A DNA stretch of 64,000 bases from Roseibium sp. Sym1 (GCF_027359675.1 NZ_CP114786.1:248001-312000), one strand, 5' to 3'. Shown: positions 50,545 through 60,890, counted from the stretch's first letter. Translations and numbers: made by a program. The notes: a model not told the origin generated them from the sequence alone.

Positions 50545-53500
50545 ATGGACGAACAGACCCAATCATTCCTGGAACTGACCGCCAAGAATGATCTGGTTCA
50601 GCTTGTTGCCGACACGAGAGCCGCGTGGCTCTGGTCGGCGGATGGCGCGCGCATCCTGTGGGCGAACACCGCCGGTGCGGCTTTTTTCGCCGCTCAATCC
50701 GTCCAGGATCTTTCCCGTCTTTCCGCGCTTGAACGCTCGCCGGCGCGCCCGCATATCGCCAGGATCGCCGAATCCGGTTCCACGGAAAAATTCAGCATCG
50801 ACCGGCTGCGTTTCTATCGCGGCCTCCGGGTCATGCTGCTGACCTGCCAGTGCAAGCGCCTTGTGCTGGACTCGGGCGAGGCCGCCGCGCTGATCGTGTG
50901 TGGTGACAAGGGTCTTGTGACGACCAAGGATCCCGTCGAGGCGTTCGCCCATATGCTCGGGACGGACACCACCACCGTGTTCGTCACATCCGGCGGTACG
51001 GTCGAGGCGTGTTACGGCGCTCTTTCGGGCAGCCCCGAGGATCTGGACCTGCCTCCCGGCCAGAACGCCCTGTTCGGCCCGGTCGAACTGAAAGACACCT
51101 ATCACGAAGGCGCTGTCGTCAGGATTTCAGACACGCAGAAAGTGGTCGTCCTGGAGGATGCCCCCCTGGCGGACGACGCGGATGGCGGAGCGGCAACGGC
51201 CGGCGCTGACGTGCCCGCAGAAAACGCGGCCACCGACACCGTATTTCCCGCGCCCCCTCTTCCCGGCGAGGAACAAACCCGCCTGGCGGCAGACACGGCG
51301 GCGGACGATGACGCCGTCTGGGTCCGGGCGGACGAAGACGAGCTGGAATCCGGGACCGGCGACACTGGCGAGCCCGGATCTACCGCTTCCGGGGACACCG
51401 CCGGCGATGAGGACGCGCCTTCCGCTGAAGACGCGCCGGCCGGCACGCCTGACGTTGCCGCATCCGCAGACGGGATTTCGGACGAAGACGATGGCGATGA
51501 ACCAGCCGCCCTCGCAGACAGCTCCTCTTCGGACATGGAGACGACCGACGCGCCCGACCGGGAGAGCGATGACACCGTCTCCCGGGAAGACGGCGAGGCA
51601 GAGGATGGCTTCGTGTTCAAGCCACGCCGCCGGCCCGTCCGTTTCGCCTGGAAAATGGACATCGGCCAGCGCTTTACCTTCCTGTCCGACGAATTCGCCG
51701 AAGTGCTCGGCCCCGTGGCGGCCGACATTATCGGCCTGACCTGGGAAGAGGTTTCGGACCGTTTCGACCTCGACCCGCGCGGCCAGATCTCGCGGGCACT
51801 CGACCGGCGGGACACCTGGAGCGGCAAAACGGTCAACTGGCCGGTCAGCGGCACCGCCTTGCGCGTTCCGGTCGACATGGCAGCGCTGCCCGCCTTTGAC
51901 CGCAACCGGAAATTCGAAGGCTATCGCGGTTTCGGTGTCTGCCGCACAGCGGACGCGGTGCAGGATACCGGCGCGCCCGATCTTGCCGGGGCCGTCGCCC
52001 CGGTCGCCGACGCTGCGGACGAGGTCACGGACGCGGCAGAGCAGGCCGCTCTGCAGGAAGACGACACGCCCGCCGCCGATACAGCGCCGCCGGATGCCGT
52101 TGCCGCCGATGAAGACAGGCCTGCAGCGGCCGGGGACGCCGCGCCGGCGGAAGCCGCTTCCCAGCTACAGGATCTGAAACCGGCCCAGCCCGACAGCTTT
52201 GCCGGCAAGACCTTCCTCGGCGCGAGCGCGGCCGCGCTGGTCGGCTCGCTGGCACGCTTCACCGGGAAGTCCGGCCAGAGCGCCGCCGACACTCCGGCAC
52301 CGGCTGAAACGCGCGAAGCAGCCGCACCCCCGCCGGTGGGCGATACCGTTTCGGATGACGACAAAGCCGTCTCTTCCGAGGAGGTCACCGCCGGGATCGA
52401 TGCAGATGCCGACGACCTTCCGGGCGCCGCGCTGGATTCCCGGCTGGCGGCTCTTCAGACCGGCCAATCGATCGAGCCCGTCGAGACGGACGATACGCCA
52501 GAAGCAGACGCTGAGGCTGAGGCAGAGGCAGAGGCAGAGGCAGAAGAACTCGCCGAGGCAGCCGCCACCCCGCTCGAAGCCGGCCTTGCCCAAGACGACA
52601 CCGCGGTTGCGGAGCAGGAAGAAGACGCGGCACAGGGTCTGGACAGCCACTCCGGCGAAGGAAGCTCGGACGAGGCGCCGACCGGGACGGTGAAACCGGA
52701 GCCGCGCGAGGAAGACGCGCTTGCCGGCAGCACCGATGAGACCCGCGACACCGGGGATGAAAGCCCGGTCGACGCCGCTGACGAGACACCCGGCACCTCC
52801 CGAACCACTGCAGCGACAGCGGATTCACACGACGAACCTGCCGGCATTTCCGGTCCGGCAGCGCTCAAGCCCGACGAGATCGAAAGCGCCGTCAAGTCGC
52901 TGGCGAAGACCTACAAGGCCGCGGAAAAGAAGCCGCGCGACCTGTTCGAGGACATGCGCGAGGAACCTTCAGATACGGCGGACGAACACGTCGCAGACCG
53001 GGCTCTTCCGGAGGAGCTTGCCCAACATCCGGCAGATAACTCCGAAGATACGGAACAGTCTCTGGAAGACGCGCATTTCGATGTTGTCGACGAGGACACC
53101 CGTGCGATCGAGGCCACCGCAGAGGACATTGATGCGACCGAAAGCCGGGCCGAAGCCGACGGAAAAGACGGAACGGATACCGAGGAACAGGAATTTTTCC
53201 AGGAGACAGGTGCCTTCGAGACCGCGGACAGGGCGGCGGAGGTCGCCGCCGACGGTGATGCGGACGAACCTCGCAAGACCGGCGAGGTCATTCCGCTGGC
53301 AACCGCCAGGCCCCGGGTCGTCCCGGTCGACACGTCCGGACTGTCCCGGCCCGAACGCCAGGCATTCCGCAAGATCGCCGAGGCGCTCGGTGCGCGCCTC
53401 GAAGGCGACCTGGCGGATTGGGATGCGCCGGATCCGGCCCCGGAACCGGAGGACGAACTGCCGGTTGAGGTTCCGGAGGCGGGGCCGATCGATCCCAGCC

Positions 53501-55005
53501 TTCTCGATCGTTTGCCGATCGGGATCGCCATCGTGCACGACCGGGAAGTGCTTTATGCCAACAAGGCGCTTCTTGCCATGATCGGCTACAATTCGGTCGC
53601 CAAGCTCTGCCAGGTCGGCGGGCTTGAAGCCCTCTTCATCGACGACGCCGAGGAATTGCCCGACGCCGAGGGAATGGACGGCGAAGTCGACGAGGCGATG
53701 AAGCTGCGCCTGGCCGACGGCGGCGTGCTCAATGTGGACGCGCACATGCATTCGGTGCCCTGGAACGGCAGCCAGGGCCTGATGATCTCCATCACCGAGC
53801 GCCAGCCCAAGCCGGCTGCCGCGGCGCCGGCCGCGCCGGCCTCCCCGAATTTCTTTGCGGAAGTGCGCTCGGAGCTGGACAGCGCCCGCGGCCAGATCGC
53901 CGAGATGGACACGATCCTGGAAACGGCGACCGATGGCGTCCTGGTGCTCGATCAGCACGGCACGATCCTGAAGGTCAACGGATCCGCCGAAGCGCTGTTC
54001 AGTGCCAACCGGTCCGACATGATCGGCGCGCCTTTCACCGACTTCCTGGCACCGGAAAGCCACCGCGCGGCCGCCGACTACCTTGACGGATTGTCCCGGA
54101 ACGGCGTCGCCAGCATCCTCAATGACGGCCGCGAGGTGCTGGGCAAGGTGCCCACCGGAGGCCTGATTCCGCTGTTCATGACCATGGGCCGGATCAGCGG
54201 CAACCAGGACGAAGCCAAATATTGCGCCGTGCTGCGCGACATCACCCAGTGGAAGACGGCCGAGGAAGAACTGACCCAGGCCAAGCGCCAGGCGGAAAAC
54301 GCAAGCTCGGCGAAGTCGGATTTCCTGGCCAAGATCAGCCACGAAATCCGCACGCCGCTGAACGCCATCATCGGCTTCTCCGAGGTCATGATGGAGGAAC
54401 GTTTCGGCCCGATCGGCAATGACCGCTACAAGGAATACCTGAAGGACATCCGCACCTCCGGCTCGCATATCATGAGCCTGATCAACGATCTTCTCGACCT
54501 GTCCAAGATCGAGGCCGGCAAGCTGGACCTGAAGTTTTCCGCGGTGTCGACCAACGATGTCATCAATGAATGTGTCGCACTGATGCAGCCGCAGGCGAAC
54601 CGCGAGCGCGTGATCATCCGGGCCAGCCTGCCCGATTCCGTGCCCGATGTCGTCGCCGATCCGCGGTCCCTGCGCCAGATCGTGCTCAACCTCCTGTCGA
54701 ACGCCATCAAGTACAACCGGTCGGGCGGCCAGGTGATCCTGTCGACGGCGCTGGAAGGCAATGGCGAGGTCGCCCTCAGGGTGCGCGACACGGGCACCGG
54801 CATGACTGCCAAGCAGCTCACGGCCGCGCTTGAGCCCTTCCGCCAGCTGCACACGGCCAGCCGCGGTGGCGGCACCGGCCTTGGCCTGCCCCTGACCAAG
54901 GCGCTGGTCGAGGCCAACCGGGCAAGCTTCCGCATCGATTCCACGCCCGATCAGGGCACCCTGGTGGAAATCGTCTTTCCGACCCAGCGGGTGTTGTCCG
55001 AATAA
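50545..55005 (+). CDS. Large PAS-domain sensor histidine kinase (PdhS/PleC/DivJ-like)
   Basis: 1486 residues. Order: N-terminal LTAKNDLVQLVADTRAAWLWSADGARILWANTAGAAFF (residues about 10-55, PAS-like); acidic low-complexity linker (about 205-355); a PAS-like block (about 355-472); a second, Ala/Glu/Asp-rich linker (about 473-970) with an (AE)n tract near 52510-52545; two PAS domains (about 980-1090 and 1105-1245); HisKA with H1266 in SHEIRTPLNAIIGFSEVM; HATPase with NLLSNAIKYNRSGG and GGGTGLGLP. The kinase core matches rhizobial/Brucella PdhS-type kinases acting on DivK in the CtrA pathway. Most relatives are about 1000-1200 residues; the extra length is linker. Confidence 0.9.
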   Translation: MDEQTQSFLELTAKNDLVQLVADTRAAWLWSADGARILWANTAGAAFFAAQSVQDLSRLSALERSPARPHIARIAESGSTEKFSIDRLRFYRGLRVMLLTCQCKRLVLDSGEAAALIVCGDKGLVTTKDPVEAFAHMLGTDTTTVFVTSGGTVEACYGALSGSPEDLDLPPGQNALFGPVELKDTYHEGAVVRISDTQKVVVLEDAPLADDADGGAATAGADVPAENAATDTVFPAPPLPGEEQTRLAADTAADDDAVWVRADEDELESGTGDTGEPGSTASGDTAGDEDAPSAEDAPAGTPDVAASADGISDEDDGDEPAALADSSSSDMETTDAPDRESDDTVSREDGEAEDGFVFKPRRRPVRFAWKMDIGQRFTFLSDEFAEVLGPVAADIIGLTWEEVSDRFDLDPRGQISRALDRRDTWSGKTVNWPVSGTALRVPVDMAALPAFDRNRKFEGYRGFGVCRTADAVQDTGAPDLAGAVAPVADAADEVTDAAEQAALQEDDTPAADTAPPDAVAADEDRPAAAGDAAPAEAASQLQDLKPAQPDSFAGKTFLGASAAALVGSLARFTGKSGQSAADTPAPAETREAAAPPPVGDTVSDDDKAVSSEEVTAGIDADADDLPGAALDSRLAALQTGQSIEPVETDDTPEADAEAEAEAEAEAEELAEAAATPLEAGLAQDDTAVAEQEEDAAQGLDSHSGEGSSDEAPTGTVKPEPREEDALAGSTDETRDTGDESPVDAADETPGTSRTTAATADSHDEPAGISGPAALKPDEIESAVKSLAKTYKAAEKKPRDLFEDMREEPSDTADEHVADRALPEELAQHPADNSEDTEQSLEDAHFDVVDEDTRAIEATAEDIDATESRAEADGKDGTDTEEQEFFQETGAFETADRAAEVAADGDADEPRKTGEVIPLATARPRVVPVDTSGLSRPERQAFRKIAEALGARLEGDLADWDAPDPAPEPEDELPVEVPEAGPIDPSLLDRLPIGIAIVHDREVLYANKALLAMIGYNSVAKLCQVGGLEALFIDDAEELPDAEGMDGEVDEAMKLRLADGGVLNVDAHMHSVPWNGSQGLMISITERQPKPAAAAPAAPASPNFFAEVRSELDSARGQIAEMDTILETATDGVLVLDQHGTILKVNGSAEALFSANRSDMIGAPFTDFLAPESHRAAADYLDGLSRNGVASILNDGREVLGKVPTGGLIPLFMTMGRISGNQDEAKYCAVLRDITQWKTAEEELTQAKRQAENASSAKSDFLAKISHEIRTPLNAIIGFSEVMMEERFGPIGNDRYKEYLKDIRTSGSHIMSLINDLLDLSKIEAGKLDLKFSAVSTNDVINECVALMQPQANRERVIIRASLPDSVPDVVADPRSLRQIVLNLLSNAIKYNRSGGQVILSTALEGNGEVALRVRDTGTGMTAKQLTAALEPFRQLHTASRGGGTGLGLPLTKALVEANRASFRIDSTPDQGTLVEIVFPTQRVLSE

Positions 55006-55709
55006 TGTGCGGGGCGCCGGTTCCGGTCGATGACGGCATCTGGATCCTGGAAGGAGGCAATGTCTCCTTCTACGGCTTTGCCTATCCGACCCGCTGCGTC
55101 ATCGTCCGCCTTCCTGCAGGCGGCCTCTGGGTGTGGTCGCCGATTGCGCTGACACCGGACGTCAGGCGCCAGGTGGACGCGCTCGGCACGCCGGAACACC
55201 TGGTCAGCCCCAACAAGATCCATCATCTTTACCTGCAGGACTGGAAGGCGGCCTGGCCGGAGGCGAGGCTCTGGGGACCGCAAAGCACGGTCGACAAGCG
55301 CACCGACCTTGTCTTCGAAGCCGCCCTCGACGACACGGAGCCACCGGACTGGCAGGATGCGCTGGACATGGTCCGCTTCGACGGTTCTCCGGTGATGGAC
55401 GAAGTCGTCTTCTTTCATCGCCCCTCCGCGACCGTCATCCTGGCCGATCTCAGCGAGCATTTTTCCCAAGGTTTCCTGATGCGCCACTGGAAGCCGTGGC
55501 AGCGCTGGATTGCAGGCCTCTGGGGGATTGTCGAAGGCAAGGGCTACGCCTCCCTCGAGTGGCGGCTCAGTTTCTTCCATCGCGGCAAGGCCCGCGCCAA
55601 CAGGGACAGGATCCTTGCCTGGAACCCGGACAGGGTCATCATGGCCCATGGAGAATGGCAGCCGACGGGCGGCAAGGCCTATCTGGAAAAGGCGTTCGCC
55701 TGGGTGTGA
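55005..55709 (+). CDS. DUF4336 family protein
   Basis: 234 residues; TAATG overlap with the kinase stop makes it translationally coupled. Matches DUF4336 from memory: IWILEGGNVSFYGFAYPTRC, VWSPIALTPDVRRQVDALG, YLQDWKAAWPEARLWGP and MDEVVFFHRPSATVILADLSEHF. The fold resembles a degenerate metallo-beta-lactamase, since one expects HLxDW-type positions (here HLYLQDW). Unknown function. No shared role with the kinase is known. Confidence 0.85.
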   Translation: MCGAPVPVDDGIWILEGGNVSFYGFAYPTRCVIVRLPAGGLWVWSPIALTPDVRRQVDALGTPEHLVSPNKIHHLYLQDWKAAWPEARLWGPQSTVDKRTDLVFEAALDDTEPPDWQDALDMVRFDGSPVMDEVVFFHRPSATVILADLSEHFSQGFLMRHWKPWQRWIAGLWGIVEGKGYASLEWRLSFFHRGKARANRDRILAWNPDRVIMAHGEWQPTGGKAYLEKAFAWV

Positions 55710-55851
55710 CGCCTTGTCCGTCGAGTGGTAACACGTTCGTGATCAGGCTGCTCCGACCTTTCCCCGCTTCCACGTGATCTAAAGTCGAGTTTTAAACTCC
55801 TGTTTTTCTTCCACTTTTTCGATAAAATGTGGAGTATCAATCTCCAGTTAG

Positions 55852-55868
55852 TTTTGAATCATTCTAAA
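55852..55868 (+). promoter_or_regulatory. Irr-type iron control box
   Basis: TTTTGAATCATTCTAAA differs by one base from the ICE/Irr motif TTTAGAA-N3-TTCTAAA, and the wider GTTT...AAAC is symmetrical. It lies 112 bp before the iron-binding protein gene in an AT-rich region (55710-55979). Confidence 0.72.
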
Positions 55869-55979
55869 CTATTGATTTTGTTTGATTTATTGACTTCATC
55901 CGGCCTTCACGACATATTCCCGGCCAAGCCTTGAACCACTGCCTCAAGGCAAGAACAACCAGATGACTGGGAGAATTTC

Positions 55980-57020
55980 ATGCGTGCCACACTCCGCGCC
56001 CTTGCGGGTGCCCTTGCACTGACGTCAGCGTCCATCGCCGTACCGGCCCATGCCGACGGCGAAGTGAACATCTATTCCTACCGGCAGCCGTTCCTGATCC
56101 AGCCGCTTCTGGATGCCTTTACGGCCGAGACCGGTATCAAAACCAACGTCGTCTTTGCCTCCAAGGGCCTGGGAGAGCGTATCGCGGCGGAAGGTAACAA
56201 CTCTCCGGCAGACGTGCTCCTGACCGTCGACATCGGCCGCCTGGACGGCGCCAAGCAGCTAGGCATCACCCAGCCGGTCGTTTCCGACATCGTGAACGGG
56301 AACATCCCCGCGCAGTACCGTGATCCGGAAGGCCACTGGGTCGGCCTGACCAACCGCGCACGTGTCATCTATGCCTCAAAGGACCGCGTCGAGCAGGACA
56401 GCATCACCTATGAGGAGCTGGCCGATCCGAAATGGAAAGGCCGCCTGTGCACCCGGTCCGGCCAGCATGTCTACACGATCGGCCTGATCGCTTCCATGGT
56501 GGCCCATCACGGCGCCGAGGAAACCGAGGAATGGCTTGCCGGAGTGCGTGACAACCTGGCCCGCAAGCCAGCCGGCAACGACCGCGCCCAGGTCAAGGCC
56601 ATCTATGCCGGGGAATGCGATATCTCGCTCGGCAACACCTATTACATGGGCAAGATGCAGACCAACGACAAAGAGCCGGAACAGAAGGAATGGGCCGACA
56701 GCGTGCGCATCCTGTTCCCGAATTCGGAAGACCGGGGCAGCCATGTCAACCTGGCCGGCGTCGTCCTGACCAAGCATGCACCGCACAAGGACAACGCGGT
56801 CAAGCTGATCGAATTCCTGTCGTCGCCGGAAGCCCAGAAGATCTACGCAGACAGCAATTTCGAATACCCGGTGACCCCGGGCGTGGATGTCTCCGAGCGT
56901 GTCAAAAGCTGGGGTGAGCTGACCCCGGACGCCCTTCCGCTCGATGAGGTTGCCAAGAACCGCAAGACCGCCAGCGAACTGGTCGACAAGGTCGGTTTCG
57001 ACGACGGCCCCGCCTCCTGA
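55980..57020 (+). CDS. fbpA: Fe(III) ABC transporter substrate-binding protein
   Basis: 346-residue periplasmic binding protein of the FbpA/FutA group. Signal peptide ends near ALTSASIAVPAHA (residue 25). The iron ligands are the twin tyrosines in SLGNTYYMGKMQTND (about residue 222), and NIYSYRQPFLIQPLLDAF and RDNLARKPAGNDRAQVKAIYAGECD are typical. It lies 112 bp downstream of an Irr box, with a terminator between it and the permease, so it is likely made in excess over the permease. The cluster has no ATPase gene. Confidence 0.93.
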   Translation: MRATLRALAGALALTSASIAVPAHADGEVNIYSYRQPFLIQPLLDAFTAETGIKTNVVFASKGLGERIAAEGNNSPADVLLTVDIGRLDGAKQLGITQPVVSDIVNGNIPAQYRDPEGHWVGLTNRARVIYASKDRVEQDSITYEELADPKWKGRLCTRSGQHVYTIGLIASMVAHHGAEETEEWLAGVRDNLARKPAGNDRAQVKAIYAGECDISLGNTYYMGKMQTNDKEPEQKEWADSVRILFPNSEDRGSHVNLAGVVLTKHAPHKDNAVKLIEFLSSPEAQKIYADSNFEYPVTPGVDVSERVKSWGELTPDALPLDEVAKNRKTASELVDKVGFDDGPAS

Positions 57021-57045
57021 GGCAAGGCCTCTTATCAGCACCTTG

Positions 57046-57075
57046 AAAAGCGCCGCTTCTCCAGCGGCGCTTTTT
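57046..57075 (+). terminator. Terminator between binding protein and permease genes
   Basis: AAAAGCGCCGCT/AGCGGCGCTTTT stem (57046-57057 with 57063-57074), five-base loop, T run of five. Probably partial read-through to the permease gene. Confidence 0.85.
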
Positions 57076-57136
57076 GCATTTTTCCGAAATTGCCGGTAGA
57101 GCTTCCTGCGAACCGTTCTCAAAGAAAAGTCCGCCC

Positions 57137-58822
57137 TTGCTGCGCACGCCCACCCAATCCATTGTCGACCGTTTCTGGCAGGCCACCGCCATCGCAATCG
57201 CCGCGCTGGTGCTGCTGCCGCTTGGCGCAATCCTGTGGATTGCCCTGACACCGGCCGGCGACGTGTGGAGGCACATGCTGGCAACCGTTCTGCCGGGCTC
57301 CGTTCAGACCACCCTGCTCCTGATGCTCGGCGTCGGCCTGACGACCGGTGTCACCGGCGTGACCACCGCCTGGCTGGTGACGATGTGCAACTTTCCCGGC
57401 CGGCGCCTGCTGGACTGGGCGCTGCTCGTGCCGCTTGCCGTGCCGACCTATATCGTCGCCTTCGCCTATGTCGAGGTGCTGGACTATACCGGTCCGGTCC
57501 AGAGCCTCATTCGCGATCTGTTCGGCTTCAAGACCTCGCGGGACTACTGGTTTCCGGAGATCCGCTCGCTTGGCGGCGCCATCTTCGTCATGGGGGCGGT
57601 TCTCTACCCTTATGTCTACCTGACAACCCGGGCGAGTTTCCTGATTCAGTCGGCCTCGACACTGGACGTGTCGCGCACGCTTGGCGCGTCGCCTTATGGC
57701 CTGTTCTTCCGCATCGCCCTGCCGCTGGCACGCCCGGCGATTGCCATCGGCATTTCCCTGGCGCTGATGGAATGTCTCAACGACATCGGCGCGGTGACGT
57801 TCTTCGGCGTCAAGACCCTGACCTTTTCCGTCTACGACACCTGGCTGAACCGGTCGAGCCTCGGCGGCGCGGCCCAGTTGGCGCTGGCCATGCTCCTGAT
57901 GGTGTTCCTGCTCTTGTGGCTGGAACGGTTCGGGCGCCGCAAACAGCGCTTTGACAGCGGCAACGCCAAGCAACGCCCGCCAACGCGCTTCGACTTGGCC
58001 CCGCCGCAGGCGGGCCTCGCCCTCCTGCTCTGCCTGGCGCCCATTTTCGTCGGCTTTGTCGTGCCGGGTCTGTTGCTGGCGGACCGGGCCAGCCGCCGGC
58101 TCGAGGATGCGCTGTCCGAAGGGTTCCTGGCCACCATCTGGAACAGCTTCAGCCTGGCAGCCGTTGCGGCACTGCTGACGGTGCTGATTTCCGTTTCGCT
58201 GGCCTATGCCTTGCGCCTCAATGCCAAGGGGCCGCTCAAGGGGGCGGTCCGGCTGGCCTCGATCGGCTATGCCATTCCTGGAACCGTTCTGGCGATCGGC
58301 ATCCTGATCCCGCTGGCGGCTTTCGACAATTTCCTGGATGCCCGCATGGAAGCCTGGTTCGGCATCGACACCGGTCTCTTGCTGCTCGGCAGCGGCACGG
58401 GCCTTGTCTATGCCTATGTGGTCCGCTTCCTGGCAGTGTCCTACGGCCAGGTGGAGGGCGGCTTCGGCCGGATCAGCCCGCATCTGGACATGGCGGCGCG
58501 CACGCTCGGCCGCAACAGCGGCCAGACGCTGACCCAGATCCATCTGCCGATCCTCAAACCCGTTTTGCTCAGCGCCGCCCTGCTCAGCTTTGTCGATTGC
58601 ATGAAGGAACTTCCGGCCACGATCCTGCTGCGGCCGTTCAATTTCGAAACACTGGCCACGACCGTGTTCGAGGCTGCCTCACGAGAAGCCTTCGAGGAGG
58701 CCGCCCTGCCCTCGCTGGCCATCGTCCTGGTCGGCCTGATCCCGGTGATCTACCTGGCCCGCACCAGCGCATCCTCGTTCCGCACGCGGCTCTCCAAGCG
58801 CCAGCCGGGACCGGCGGTCTGA
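57137..58822 (+). CDS. fbpB: Fe(III) ABC transporter permease
   Basis: About 560 residues with two permease halves of six helices each, as in FbpB/SfuB. The EAA loops are SRTLGASPYGLFFRIALPLARPAI and ARTLGRNSGQTLTQIHLPILKPV, where the cytoplasmic ATPase binds. Start is unclear: no ATG exists near the N-terminus; TTG 57137 (LLRTPTQSIVDRF) avoids the terminator, whereas TTG 57074 lies inside it. The ATP-binding partner (FbpC) is not in the window, so a genome-encoded one must be shared. Confidence 0.9.
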   Translation: MLRTPTQSIVDRFWQATAIAIAALVLLPLGAILWIALTPAGDVWRHMLATVLPGSVQTTLLLMLGVGLTTGVTGVTTAWLVTMCNFPGRRLLDWALLVPLAVPTYIVAFAYVEVLDYTGPVQSLIRDLFGFKTSRDYWFPEIRSLGGAIFVMGAVLYPYVYLTTRASFLIQSASTLDVSRTLGASPYGLFFRIALPLARPAIAIGISLALMECLNDIGAVTFFGVKTLTFSVYDTWLNRSSLGGAAQLALAMLLMVFLLLWLERFGRRKQRFDSGNAKQRPPTRFDLAPPQAGLALLLCLAPIFVGFVVPGLLLADRASRRLEDALSEGFLATIWNSFSLAAVAALLTVLISVSLAYALRLNAKGPLKGAVRLASIGYAIPGTVLAIGILIPLAAFDNFLDARMEAWFGIDTGLLLLGSGTGLVYAYVVRFLAVSYGQVEGGFGRISPHLDMAARTLGRNSGQTLTQIHLPILKPVLLSAALLSFVDCMKELPATILLRPFNFETLATTVFEAASREAFEEAALPSLAIVLVGLIPVIYLARTSASSFRTRLSKRQPGPAV

Positions 58823-58924
58823 TTTCCCGGACAACAACCGTCACCGTCCGGCTGACGGCTTGACAGCACGCAGCCAAGCCTTCCCAATGGCCCAATTCTT
58901 CTGATCATTGCCGGGACACCGCGA

Positions 58925-60751
58925 ATGGAAAAGAAACACCAGATCAATCTTTGGTACGCCTTCATCGCCATGATGCTGGTGCTGATGTTCCAGAGCTGGT
59001 GGACGGCCTACAAGACCGTCGAGCAGATCCCCTACAGCCAGTTCGAGCAGTATCTCAAGGACAAGAAGATCGAGGAGATCGCGGTCAAGGAGAACGTGAT
59101 CGAGGGCAAGTTCAGGGAACCGCTCAAGGACGGCAAACAATATTTCATCACCACCCGTGTCGAAGTCCCCCTCGCCGAGGAACTCAGCAAGTACGACGTG
59201 AAATTCACCGGCGTCGTCCAGAACACCATCATCCGCGACATTCTCTCATGGGTCCTGCCGGTGCTGCTGCTGTTCGGGCTGTGGATGTTCTTCATCCGCA
59301 AGTTCGCGGAAAAGCAGGGCCTCGGCGGCATGATGACGGTCGGCAAGTCCAAGGCGAAGGTCTTCGTTGAAAAAGACGTCAATGTCCGCTTCGAAGATGT
59401 CGCCGGTGTCGATGAGGCCAAGCTGGAGCTGAAGGAGGTGGTCGACTTCCTTCAGGACCCGAAGTCCTATGGCCGGCTGGGGGCGCATGTGCCCAAGGGC
59501 ATCCTGCTGGTCGGTCCTCCCGGGACGGGCAAGACACTGCTGGCGCGGGCCGTGGCCGGCGAGGCCGGTGTGCCGTTCTTCTCCATTTCGGGCTCCGAAT
59601 TCGTCGAAATGTTCGTCGGTGTCGGCGCCGCACGCGTGCGCGATCTCTTCGAACAGGCCCGCAAGGCGGCCCCGGCCATCATCTTCATCGACGAGCTGGA
59701 TGCCCTTGGCCGGGCCCGCGCAAGCGGCGCGATGGGCACAAACGACGAGAAGGAACAGACCCTCAATCAGCTGCTGACCGAGCTGGACGGCTTCGATCCT
59801 TCCAGCGGCATCATCCTTCTGGCGGCCACCAACCGGCCGGAAATTCTTGATCCGGCACTGCTCCGGGCCGGGCGTTTCGACCGCCAGGTGCTGGTCGACC
59901 GTCCCGACAAGATCGGCCGGCGCGCGATCCTCGACGTGCATGTGAAGAAGATCAAGCTTGCGGCCGAAACCGATCTCGACCAGATCGCCCAGCTGACCGC
60001 CGGCTTTTCCGGTGCCGACCTTGCCACCCTTGTGAACGAGGCCGCCCTGCTGGCGACACGCCGGAAGGCAGACGCCGTCACGCTCAAGGACTTCAACGAG
60101 GCCGTCGAACGGGTGATTGCCGGCCTTGAAAAGCGCAGCCGCATCCTTTCCGACAAGGAACGCAGGACCGTCGCCTTTCACGAGATGGGCCATGCCCTGG
60201 TCGCCGCCAACCTGGAAGGCTGCGATCCCGTGCACAAGATCTCCATCATCCCGCGCGGTGTCGGCGCCCTTGGCTACACGATGCAGCGGCCGACCGAGGA
60301 CCGGTTTCTCCTGTCGACACAGGACCTGGAAAACCGGATGGCCGTTCTGATGGGAGGCCGCGCCGCCGAACAGATCATCTTCGGCGAGATCTCCACCGGC
60401 GCCTCGGACGACCTGCAGAAAGTCACCGAGGTCGCCCGTGACATCGTCATGCGCTACGGCATGGAGGCCGATCTCGGCAATCGCGTCTACTCCGCGCAGC
60501 GGCAGAACTTTCTCGGCCAGCCCGCCGGCGACCTTGTCGAAGTGTCCGACCAGACGCAGCGCGAAATCGATCTGGCGATCAAGACACGGGTCGAGGCCGC
60601 CTTTTCGCGTGCCAGGCAACTGCTGGAGGCCCATCGCAAGGATCTCGACGCCGGCGCAGAGCTGCTATTGTCGAAGGAAACGCTTACCGACCAGGACTTC
60701 CCCGCCATCCGGCCTGCCGCCGAACGCCGGGACAGCGCCGCCGCCGAATAG
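58925..60751 (+). CDS. FtsH-family ATP-dependent zinc metalloprotease, second type
   Basis: 608 residues: two membrane helices ([21 protein letters not shown] and [20 protein letters not shown]) around a short periplasmic part, AAA+ with Walker A GPPGTGKT (197-204), [10 protein letters not shown] and the second-region-of-homology string [21 protein letters not shown], then zinc protease HEMGH (419-423) with later [15 protein letters not shown]. Lacks the long C-terminal tail of housekeeping FtsH. The FtsH consensus is HEAGH; Met for Ala is tolerated. Probably a paralogue, next to the iron transporter. Confidence 0.9.
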   Translation: MEKKHQINLWYAFIAMMLVLMFQSWWTAYKTVEQIPYSQFEQYLKDKKIEEIAVKENVIEGKFREPLKDGKQYFITTRVEVPLAEELSKYDVKFTGVVQNTIIRDILSWVLPVLLLFGLWMFFIRKFAEKQGLGGMMTVGKSKAKVFVEKDVNVRFEDVAGVDEAKLELKEVVDFLQDPKSYGRLGAHVPKGILLVGPPGTGKTLLARAVAGEAGVPFFSISGSEFVEMFVGVGAARVRDLFEQARKAAPAIIFIDELDALGRARASGAMGTNDEKEQTLNQLLTELDGFDPSSGIILLAATNRPEILDPALLRAGRFDRQVLVDRPDKIGRRAILDVHVKKIKLAAETDLDQIAQLTAGFSGADLATLVNEAALLATRRKADAVTLKDFNEAVERVIAGLEKRSRILSDKERRTVAFHEMGHALVAANLEGCDPVHKISIIPRGVGALGYTMQRPTEDRFLLSTQDLENRMAVLMGGRAAEQIIFGEISTGASDDLQKVTEVARDIVMRYGMEADLGNRVYSAQRQNFLGQPAGDLVEVSDQTQREIDLAIKTRVEAAFSRARQLLEAHRKDLDAGAELLLSKETLTDQDFPAIRPAAERRDSAAAE

Positions 60752-60820
60752 CTCTCGCGCCCTGTTCCCGGGCTGCACCGGCAGGGCAAGGACATGGCCC
60801 CCGCAAAAGGATGGGGCCCG

Positions 60821-60857
60821 CAAAAGAAAAGGGCGCCCGCATTGCCTGCGGACGCCC
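60821..60857 (-). terminator. Terminator of the CoA-transferase operon
   Basis: On the minus strand GGGCG-t-CCGCA/TGCGG-g-CGCCC arms (60831-60841 with 60847-60857) with a mismatch, followed by TTTTCTTTT. It lies about 33 bases after the subunit B stop and lies between two convergent genes, so it may also stop FtsH. Confidence 0.78.
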
Positions 60858-60890
60858 TCGCGCTCATTCGTCACGACTGGTGCAAGACGA

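Noticed and set aside
52508..52548. Tandem GAGGCA repeat as a CRISPR-like or minisatellite array
   Set aside because: It is in frame and encodes an Ala/Glu run inside the kinase linker; no spacers.
57074..57136. TTG 57074 as start of the permease
   Set aside because: The codon is inside the T run of the terminator and the extra residues lack membrane or family character.
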